Origin: Actinomadura latina NBRC 106108
GTDB lineage: Bacteria; Actinomycetota; Actinomycetes; Streptosporangiales; Streptosporangiaceae
Assembly (NCBI RefSeq): GCF_001552195.1
Contig: NZ_BCQS01000017.1
Coordinates: 152,525-216,524, forward strand
Direction of reading: 5' to 3'
Length of the DNA stretch: 64,000 bases
Position numbers and translations under genes: made by a program. Below the pieces are notes generated by a model. It made no database searches. It saw only the letters and a list, made by a program, of their open reading frames with translations, and was not told the DNA's origin. Below, one piece after another: positions 57,932 to 64,000 of this stretch (positions within the stretch are counted from its first letter, which is position 1; every line of letters begins with the position of its first letter).

Positions 57932-59651
57932 GCCGGGCGTTCACCGCACGCACCAGACCCTCGGGGAGCTTGCAGATCTCGCGGTCGTAGGTGAGGAGGC
58001 CGTTCAGCTCGTCCTCCACGTCCGAGAGCTGGGTGTAGACGGTCGCGCTGAGGCCGCGCGGGATCGCCGGGACGATCTGCCGCGCGTGCAGCCGCGCGAA
58101 AGCCGCGCCGAGCCGGTCGCGGGAGTCGTAGCGCTTGTAGCCGAAGTCCTCGTCATTGAAGGCGTGGCCGCCGACCCGCAGGTTGTATCCGCCGTATTCG
58201 GACAGGACGAGGACGCGCGGGTCCCGGCGGCGGGGCACGCGGAAACGCCGGAAATAGACGTGCAGGCTGCGCAGGTCGCCGGCCTTCTGGTCGTGCCATC
58301 CGCTGGCGTGGTCGATGGTGCGCGTCGGGTCGAGCGCCCTGGCCTCGGCGGCGATGTCCGCCGCGTCGAACTGGCCCCAGCCCTCGTTGAACGGCACCCA
58401 GACGGCGATGCTCACGACGTTGCGGAGGTGCTCGATCGTGGCCCGCATCTCTTCGCGGAAGCGCTCGCGGGAGGCGGCGTCGGCGCGTCCGAAACGCCTG
58501 TGGTTCGTGTCGTTCAGGCGCAGCGGGGACACCGCCGGCGCCGTGACCACCTCCGGGCGGTACGGGCCGCCGCCGTTCACCATGTCCTGCCACACGAGGA
58601 TGCCGAGCCGGTCGCAGTGGTAGTACCAGCGGCTCGGCTCCACCTTGATGTGCTTGCGGAGCATGGTGAAGCCGAGCTGCTTCATCGTGGCGATGTCGTG
58701 CACGAGCGCCTCGTCGGACGGCGCGGTGTACATGCCGTCCGACCAGTAGCCCTGGTCGAGGACGCCGGCGTGGAAGTACGGGCGGCCGTTGAGCAGCAGC
58801 CGGAGCACGCCGTTCTCGTCGGGGCCGGTGCCGAACGACCGCATCCCGACGTAGCTTTCGACGCGGTCTGTGCCGAGTTCAACAGTGATGTCGTAGAGGA
58901 AGGGGTCTTCGGGGCTCCAGGGGCGGACGTCCGGGATGGGGATCCGCACGGGTTCGTTGGCCGGCGTTTCGGCGTGTGCGATGGCCTGGTCGCCCGCTCG
59001 TATCTCGATACGGGCCGGTTCGCCGGTGCCGGCGTGGACGGTCACTTCGACGCATGATTCGTCCAGGTGCGGGACGAGCGTGAGCCGCTCGACGTGCACC
59101 TCGGGGACGCACTCGATCCACACCGTCTGCCAGATGCCGGACTGGGCCGTGTACCAGATGCCGCCGCGCTTGAGCTTCTGCTTCCCCCAGCCCCGGTCGC
59201 CGCTGTCGGACGGGTCCCGAACCTCGACGACGAGGGTTCCGGTGCCGTCCTCCAGGAGGTCGGTGATGTCGAAGCCGAACGGCAGGTAACCGCCTTCGTG
59301 CCGTCCGGCCTCCCTCCCGTTGACCGCCACCCGGCAGGTCTGGTCGACGGCGCCGAAGTGCAGCAGGACCCGGTGGCCTTCCGGGCGGAACCCGTCCGGC
59401 AGCCGGACGCTCCGCCGGTACCAGAGCGTCTCGTCCGGGCGGAGTTGCCTCCCGACGCCCGACAGCGCCGACTCGGGCGAGAACGGCACGACGATCTCGC
59501 CGTCGTACTCCGCCGGCTCCTCGTCCGCGAACGCGTACTCCCAGCGCCCGTTGAGGTTGAGGAAGCTGCCGCGGACGAGCTGCGGCCGGGGATGCTCCGG
59601 CAGCACCGCGTCCGGATCGAGCGCCCTGCCCCACCTGGTGAGCAGCGTCAT
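57894..59651 (-). CDS. GH2-family glycoside hydrolase (beta-galactosidase/glucuronidase-like)
   Basis: The 585-residue protein has the GH2 sugar-binding domain (NLNGRWEYAFADEEP, then WYRRSVRLPDGF), an Ig-like domain and the barrel with acid/base Glu in VPFNEGWGQFD and nucleophile Glu in VLSEYGGYN. There is no signal peptide, so it acts on an imported beta-glycoside. Substrate cannot be told from sequence. The ATG overlaps the stop of the MFS transporter gene (ATGA), so transporter and hydrolase form a unit. Confidence 0.9.
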   Translation of the reverse strand: MTLLTRWGRALDPDAVLPEHPRPQLVRGSFLNLNGRWEYAFADEEPAEYDGEIVVPFSPESALSGVGRQLRPDETLWYRRSVRLPDGFRPEGHRVLLHFGAVDQTCRVAVNGREAGRHEGGYLPFGFDITDLLEDGTGTLVVEVRDPSDSGDRGWGKQKLKRGGIWYTAQSGIWQTVWIECVPEVHVERLTLVPHLDESCVEVTVHAGTGEPARIEIRAGDQAIAHAETPANEPVRIPIPDVRPWSPEDPFLYDITVELGTDRVESYVGMRSFGTGPDENGVLRLLLNGRPYFHAGVLDQGYWSDGMYTAPSDEALVHDIATMKQLGFTMLRKHIKVEPSRWYYHCDRLGILVWQDMVNGGGPYRPEVVTAPAVSPLRLNDTNHRRFGRADAASRERFREEMRATIEHLRNVVSIAVWVPFNEGWGQFDAADIAAEARALDPTRTIDHASGWHDQKAGDLRSLHVYFRRFRVPRRRDPRVLVLSEYGGYNLRVGGHAFNDEDFGYKRYDSRDRLGAAFARLHARQIVPAIPRGLSATVYTQLSDVEDELNGLLTYDREICKLPEGLVRAVNARLTIAGGPPPPTR

Positions 59652-60952
59652 CGCACGGCCTCCCTCATCCTCGCGTCCCGGCGGCGCAGCGCCAGCACCG
59701 GCGGGACGATCAGCACCAGCACGGCCGCCGCCGCCAGGAAGATGGCGGGCGTGGGGACGTGCTTGAGCACGCCGAGCTCCTCGTAGCGCTCGTCCGCGCC
59801 CTTGATGACGGCGGCGCCGAGCCACGGTCCCACGAGCATGGGGACGAGGATGGCGAACACCATCCGGAGCCCCTGCACGTGCCCGGCCCGTCCCGCCGGC
59901 GTGCAGTCCCGGACGAGCGCGCCGACCGGCGCCAGGACCAGCATGAACCCCGACATCAGCACCAGCCCGGCCCCGATCACCGGGACCATGCCGCGCGCGA
60001 GCGGCATCAGCAGCAGGCCCGCCGCGTACACCGCGATCGCCGGGGTGAGGAACCGCACCTTCCCGACCCGGTCGATCACCCGCCCGGCCAGCACGCTGAC
60101 CGCCGACGCCCCCGTCAGGACGACGGCGAGCACCACCGCGTACCCCTCGATGTCCAGGTACCGCTGCAGGTAGATGAGCAGGTACGGCAGGAAGACCTGC
60201 GTGGAGATCCCCCACACGCACCAGGCCGCCAGCGCGAGATACAGCCCGGGGTTCCGGCGCATCGCCGCCGGCCGCAGCCCGTGGACGAGCGCGCCGAGGT
60301 ATCCGTCCGAGTGCCGCTCCACGGGATGATCCCGGACGAACACCCACGCGACGACACCCGCCGCCGCGATGATCAGCCCGATGACGAGGAAGAACAGCGG
60401 CCACTGCCCGTCCCGCGTCATCCAGTCGAATCCGCCGAACACGACGAGCATCGACATCAGCGGCATGACGGCCAGCACCGACTCGACCCGTCCCCGGTTC
60501 TCGGTCCGGGTCACGTCCGTCACCCACGCCTGGAACGCCGCGTCGTTCGCGCCGGACCCGAGGAACGACATCACGCAGTCGAGGACGACGACGGTGGCCG
60601 CCGCGACCACGACCGCGTCGGCGAACGGCGCGACCTCTGCGACCGTGTCCACGCTGATCAGCCCGAACGCCGCCGTGGACAGCCCCCAGGCGATGTATCC
60701 GCCCGCGATGAAGGCGCGCCTGCGGCCCATCCGGTCGGACAGCGCCCCGATCGTCATCGTCGCGACGGTCGCCGCCACCGCGCTCGCCGCCACCATCGCC
60801 GCGATCACGTCGGGGTTCCCGCTGATCGTGTCGTAGACGAACACGTTCAGGTACATGTTCTCGACGGTCCAGGCGAGCTGCCCGACGAAGCCGAGCGCGA
60901 CCAGGGTCGTCCAGAGCCGCCGTCCCAGCGAGACGGTGTTTCCCGTTGTCAC
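59648..60952 (-). CDS. MFS transporter, probably for a glycoside
   Basis: The 434-residue protein has about 12 spans. The loop after the second span, GALSDRMGRRRAF, is the MFS signature. The C-terminal half has the GRVIDRVGKVRFL repeat of that loop. It starts with GTG at 60952 and is coupled to the GH2 gene by a 4-nt overlap. It likely imports the substrate of that enzyme together with protons or cations. No regulator gene is adjacent. Confidence 0.87.
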   Translation of the reverse strand: MTTGNTVSLGRRLWTTLVALGFVGQLAWTVENMYLNVFVYDTISGNPDVIAAMVAASAVAATVATMTIGALSDRMGRRRAFIAGGYIAWGLSTAAFGLISVDTVAEVAPFADAVVVAAATVVVLDCVMSFLGSGANDAAFQAWVTDVTRTENRGRVESVLAVMPLMSMLVVFGGFDWMTRDGQWPLFFLVIGLIIAAAGVVAWVFVRDHPVERHSDGYLGALVHGLRPAAMRRNPGLYLALAAWCVWGISTQVFLPYLLIYLQRYLDIEGYAVVLAVVLTGASAVSVLAGRVIDRVGKVRFLTPAIAVYAAGLLLMPLARGMVPVIGAGLVLMSGFMLVLAPVGALVRDCTPAGRAGHVQGLRMVFAILVPMLVGPWLGAAVIKGADERYEELGVLKHVPTPAIFLAAAAVLVLIVPPVLALRRRDARMREAVR

Positions 60953-61022
60953 GGACGAGACAGTACAACCATCACTTACCGAGGCATTCGCGCCTTGCCG
61001 TCCGGGAGGGTTGCATCAATCC

Positions 61023-61037
61023 TAGAATCGAGTTCTA
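61023..61037. promoter_or_regulatory. Inverted repeat between the MFS and carboxylesterase genes
   Basis: TAGAA-TCGAG-TTCTA is a perfect 5-bp inverted repeat in the 139-bp divergent gap. The left arm could be a -10 (TAGAAT) for the esterase gene, with no clear -35. It is a candidate operator. Confidence 0.45.
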
Positions 61038-61091
61038 ATTTGGATCCGGGGGATCGGGGGCACCAGAAGCGTCGTGCTGAAAGGGGGCCCT

Positions 61092-62657
61092 GTGAGGCTC
61101 ACCGGCATCCCATTGCTCGCGTCCGCTCTCGTCCTGGCCGGGGCGGCTCCGGCCGTGGCCCAGCCCGGCCCGCCGGATCCGGCCGCCGTCGTCCGCACCG
61201 ACCTCGGCCTGGTGCGCGGCCAGGCCGATTCGGATCACCGGCTCTTCCAAGGCATCCCGTACGCCGCACCACCGACCGGGAACCTGCGCTTGAGACCGCC
61301 GCAGCCGGCGCGGCCGTGGCAGGGCACGTACGACGCGACGTACCCGCGAAGCCAGTGCGCGCAGCTCGCCCCGCCCTACGGCGGCGAGACGACCTACGGC
61401 GAAGACTGCCTCTACCTGAACGTGACCACGCCCACCCGCGCACACCGCCGGCAGGCGCTCCCGGTCATGGTGTGGGTGCACGGCGGCAGCAACACGACCG
61501 GCAGCGGAAGCGTCTACAACGCCGCCAAGCTCGCCGCAGACGGCGACGTCGTGGTCGTCACCGTCAACTACCGGCTCGGCCCGCTCGGCTGGCTCGCACA
61601 CCCGGCCCTGGAGACCGGCGCCGACCGCCGCTACCAGGCGGGCAACTACGGGCTGCTCGACCAGCAGGCCGCCCTCCGCTGGGTACAGCGCAACGCCAGG
61701 GCCTTCGGCGGCGACCCGCGGAACGTGACCCTGTTCGGCGAATCCGCGGGCGCCGCGGACTCCTGCGCCAACCTCGTCTCGCCGTCCGCCGCCGGACTGT
61801 TCCACAAGGTGATCCCGCAGAGCTTCAGCTGCGCCACCCCGGTCCGCTCCGAAGCCTCGGCCGAGGCCGACGGGGAGGCCCTCGCCAAGGCCGTCGGATG
61901 CGACGAGGGATCGTCCGCCGCGTGCCTGCGCGCATTGCCCGTCAAGACGCTGCTGGAGACCTTCGACGCCAAGGGGATGAGCGCGGGCCCCGTCGCGGGC
62001 GGCGACCGCGTCCTGCCCCTGCAGCCCGTACAGGCGATCGAGCGGGGCCGCTTCAGCCGGGTGCCGGTCATGCACGGCAACACATTGGACGAGATGCGCC
62101 TGTACGTCTCGCTCTACTACCCGCGTCCCATCACCGCGGCACAGTACGAGACCATCGTCCGCTCAACCTACGGCGCCGGCGCCGACGCGGTGCTGGCCCG
62201 CTACCCGGCCGGCGACTACCCCGACCCCAGGATCGCCCTCGCCACGATCCAGACCGACGCCGGCGGCGCCCTGTCGTCCTGCCTGCACCAGGACGCGTTC
62301 CGGCTGCTCAAGCGCGCGGGCGTGCCGGTGTACGCCTACCAGTTCGCCGACCGCACCGCGCCTCCGCTGATCGACGTCCCCGGCTTCGAGGAGGGTGCTG
62401 AACACGCCACGGAGCTGACGTTCCTGTTCCCGGGCCTGCTCGGCGAGCTGAACCCGCAGCAGGCCCGTCTCTCCGACGCCATGGTCGCCTATTGGACGTC
62501 CTTCGCCCACGACGGCAGGCCGAGGGCGACGCACGCGCCCGACTGGCCGCGCTTCCGGTCGTCCGGCGACGTCCTGTCCCTGGCGCCCGGCACCGATGGC
62601 ATCCATCGGACCGACACCGCCGAGACCAGTAACTGCTCCTTCTGGAACTCGCTCTGA
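61092..62657 (+). CDS. Secreted type-B carboxylesterase
   Basis: The GTG at 61092 follows AAAGGGGG and opens a signal peptide cleaved near AVAQP. The 521-residue protein has EDCLYLNV, the nucleophile elbow FGESAGA and the catalytic His in EHATELTFLF, typical of type-B carboxylesterases/para-nitrobenzyl esterases. It hydrolyses esters outside the cell. An in-frame GTG at 61074 is possible but has no ribosome site. Confidence 0.9.
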   Translation: MRLTGIPLLASALVLAGAAPAVAQPGPPDPAAVVRTDLGLVRGQADSDHRLFQGIPYAAPPTGNLRLRPPQPARPWQGTYDATYPRSQCAQLAPPYGGETTYGEDCLYLNVTTPTRAHRRQALPVMVWVHGGSNTTGSGSVYNAAKLAADGDVVVVTVNYRLGPLGWLAHPALETGADRRYQAGNYGLLDQQAALRWVQRNARAFGGDPRNVTLFGESAGAADSCANLVSPSAAGLFHKVIPQSFSCATPVRSEASAEADGEALAKAVGCDEGSSAACLRALPVKTLLETFDAKGMSAGPVAGGDRVLPLQPVQAIERGRFSRVPVMHGNTLDEMRLYVSLYYPRPITAAQYETIVRSTYGAGADAVLARYPAGDYPDPRIALATIQTDAGGALSSCLHQDAFRLLKRAGVPVYAYQFADRTAPPLIDVPGFEEGAEHATELTFLFPGLLGELNPQQARLSDAMVAYWTSFAHDGRPRATHAPDWPRFRSSGDVLSLAPGTDGIHRTDTAETSNCSFWNSL

Positions 62658-62667
62658 TCGGGTTCAT

Positions 62668-62727
62668 TGGTCGTCGAGCTGGTCGTCCAGATGGGCGTCG
62701 TGTTGGTCGTCCGGTTGGGCGTCTCGT
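62668..62727. repeat. Five degenerate 12-bp tandem repeats
   Basis: Five consecutive 12-bp units of the form TGG(T/G)CGTC-N4 fill the gap between the carboxylesterase stop and the DUF1905 stop: TGGTCGTCGAGC, TGGTCGTCCAGA, TGGGCGTCGTGT, TGGTCGTCCGGT, TGGGCGTCTCGT. No hairpin is formed. Confidence 0.8.
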
Positions 62728-63005
62728 CAGCTGAGGCGCTCGGCGAGGTGGACGGTGACATCGTCACCGATGTCCTTGCCGAGCGCCTGGCGGAGTTCTG
62801 CCTTCACGGCGAGCTTGTGGTTGCCGTCGCCCAGCGCCATGAAGGACCCCTGGAACGGGTGGCCGTCGACGGTCCCCTTCACCTTGACCAGGCCCCGCGT
62901 CTTGAAGAACTCCGCAGACTCGGGCCAGATGACGTACGTCCAGCCGCCCTTGGCGGGACTCTTCTGCAAGCGGGCCGTGAACTCCTTGTCGAGCGGTGTG
63001 GTCAT
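62727..63005 (-). CDS. DUF1905 family protein
   Basis: The 92-residue protein matches DUF1905: EFTARLQKSPAKGGWTYVIWPES, then TRGLVKVKGTVDGHPFQGSFMALGDGNHKLAVKAELRQALGKDIGDDVTVHLAER. These small beta-barrel proteins are often fused or linked to bacteriocin-protection YdeI-type proteins; function unknown. It ends inside the last 12-bp repeat. Confidence 0.87.
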   Translation of the reverse strand: MTTPLDKEFTARLQKSPAKGGWTYVIWPESAEFFKTRGLVKVKGTVDGHPFQGSFMALGDGNHKLAVKAELRQALGKDIGDDVTVHLAERLS

Positions 63006-63090
63006 CGTTCCTCTCCTATCGCCGGCGCGTTCCTCCTGCGAGGTGTAGACCGTCGAAGGTGGTGATACTCATCGGGCGGGTGTCGCAAGA

Positions 63091-63117
63091 GCTCACATGG
63101 CTCACATGGCTCACATG
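63091..63117. repeat. Three perfect 9-bp tandem repeats
   Basis: GCTCACATG occurs three times without a gap. It lies 86 bp upstream of the DUF1905 start in a gene-free stretch. Confidence 0.85.
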
Positions 63118-63777
63118 AGGGGCCTTCCGGAGGTCGGTGCGCCCGTTCCTGTTGTCGCTGGTGTCTTCTTGAGCGTTCCCTGTGGGCGTCCCCGCGCACC
63201 TTGGGGTGTGCGCGTGGCTGAGGTCTTCTTTTTACCGGTTTTAGTGTGGTTGCTGCTCCTGGGCGGCTGAGGTGGCCTTCCGAAGGCGGGTGCGTCCGTT
63301 TCTGTCGTCACCGGTTGCTGTCACGTTGGTTGCGGTAGGTGGCTGGGATGATCGGTTATTTCGCGGCCCGGGTGCGTGGTTGCTGTTCATTTTGCGCTAC
63401 GCGCAAGATCGGCGAGGGATTGGGCTTGTTTATGTGCGGCGTGCTCGTGCTTCGGTGCGCTGATCATTGGTGCTGACGCGCGCGTAGCGCGCTTTGTGAC
63501 CATGCCCTGTGCCTGCCCTTTCCTGGACATGATTCCGCAACCCGTCCACCGCAACCAACGTGACTTCAGCCGGTGACCGCCTGCGGGTTCGCGCCAAGCC
63601 GCAGGGGCCACCTCAGCCGTCCACCCGCAGCAACCACCCCATCCCGATAAAGCCGTGCTCAGCTGTCTCCGGCCGTTGGATGGGCGCCGACCGCAAGGAG
63701 CGTCCTTTCGTTTCAGTGATCCGCAAAGTGAACGTGACGTGTCCAAAATGTCCAGTGAAGCTGGCGAAGATTTGCGC
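63118..63777. other. Gene-free, lower-GC stretch with a 41-bp imperfect direct repeat
   Basis: I see no convincing gene on either strand; the open frames here lack actinomycete codon bias and recognisable motifs. A 41-bp segment beginning GGCCTTCCGGAGGTCGG at 63121 recurs at 63274 (GGCCTTCCGAAGGCGGG) with about nine differences. The stretch is visibly lower in GC than the rest of the window and precedes a DUF222-like gene. Confidence 0.6.
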
Positions 63778-63783
63778 TAGAAT
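63778..63783 (+). promoter_or_regulatory. -10 element before the DUF222-like gene
   Basis: TAGAAT lies 46 bp before the ATG at 63830; the -35 region (GTGAAG at 63755-63760, 17-nt spacer) is weak. Confidence 0.4.
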
Positions 63784-63829
63784 TAAAGGACGAGTTCGGG
63801 TTGTGGTGGGAGGTAAAATCGTCGTATCG

Positions 63830-64000
63830 ATGTCTGCGGTGGTCGTTGCTTCCCGGCGTGAATGGGAAGATCGGGAATGGTTCCCTCCTAGTCCGCAACT
63901 GGCCGTCTGCCTTTCCGGCGACAAAAGCCGCCTGGCTGACCTGACCGATGACGAGCTCCTCCAGGTTGCCGCCGCCGCGCGCCGCCAGACCTCGTGGGCC
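63830..64000 (+). CDS. DUF222/13E12-type (HNH endonuclease-like) protein, N-terminal part
   Basis: From the ATG at 63830 the frame stays open to the window edge (57 codons). The segment LADLTDDELLQVAAAARRQTSWA is the typical start of DUF222 proteins of the 13E12 family, which usually end in an HNH nuclease domain and are common in actinomycete repeats and mobile regions. The GGGAGG at 63808-63813 is 16 nt from the ATG, farther than usual, so the start is uncertain. The rest lies outside the window. Confidence 0.6.
   Translation, partial: MSAVVVASRREWEDREWFPPSPQLAVCLSGDKSRLADLTDDELLQVAAAARRQTSWA

Noticed and set aside
63387..63746. 119-codon minus-strand open frame in the gene-free stretch
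   Set aside because: Low-complexity composition, no family resemblance, no ribosome site and no codon bias.

Overview
The window is very GC-rich DNA with strong third-position G/C bias, frequent GTG starts, ATGA/GTGA gene overlaps and several promoters placed for leaderless mRNAs. It carries a hopanoid operon, an SSI-type protease inhibitor, MalEFG/CebEFG-type sugar importers without their own ATPase and an F420/FMN-type small oxidoreductase. Together these point to a filamentous actinomycete. A Streptosporangiales relative such as Actinomadura is my inference, not something the sequence proves.

Layout. 1-6.4 kb: end of a LacI regulator, an 18-bp palindromic operator, and secreted GH3 and GH35 glycosidases. 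6.4-9.2 kb: HicAB toxin-antitoxin, a SnoaL-like protein, two small protease inhibitors (SSI and emfourin-like) and a deaminase. 9.2-21.1 kb: two sugar operons on the minus strand with the same plan (binding lipoprotein, two permeases, cytosolic glycosidase, LacI regulator): a cebEFG-bglC-cebR operon for cellobiose and a mal-type operon for alpha-glucosides. 21.2-29.0 kb: two overlapping RlaP-type nucleotidyltransferases, then a tightly overlapped run of a variant GTP cyclohydrolase II, a CDP-alcohol transferase, a dehydrogenase, a degenerate pterin synthase homologue, a glycosyltransferase, a methyltransferase and a multi-TM protein, closed by a convergent creatininase-family hydrolase. 29.1-31.8 kb: metY-metX behind a 25-codon leader ending in Cys-Ser-Cys-Cys. 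31.9-34.9 kb: DUF1349, esterase, VOC and SDR genes. 35-39.7 kb: a ROK regulator divergent from an Entner-Doudoroff operon (edd-glk-eda). 39.8-47.3 kb: PPOX protein, LysR with a divergent small CxC protein, a FtsX-type permease, a two-component system, and a PadR-DUF1707 pair. 47.5-56.8 kb: a PAP2-WS/DGAT fusion and the hopanoid operon hpnC-hpnD-hpnE-polyprenyl synthase-shc-hpnH. 56.9-64 kb: DUF2804, a GH2-MFS pair, a carboxylesterase, DUF1905, a repeat-rich gene-free stretch and the start of a DUF222-like gene.

How the genes work together. Much of the window is about taking up plant or starch oligosaccharides and turning them into glucose: secreted GH3/GH35, Ceb and Mal import, intracellular GH1/GH13/GH2, then glucokinase and KDPG aldolase. 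Each sugar block has its own LacI or ROK regulator and recognisable operators.

Three things stand out. The 22.8-29.0 kb cluster looks like a bacterial version of the archaeal two-step FAPy route feeding an unknown pterin- or pyrimidine-derived product. The hopanoid operon is held together by five micro-ORFs of 14-22 codons, each chained to its neighbours by 4-nt start/stop overlaps and at least partly made by duplicating the start region of the next gene. The metY leader encodes a poly-cysteine peptide that probably senses cysteine supply.
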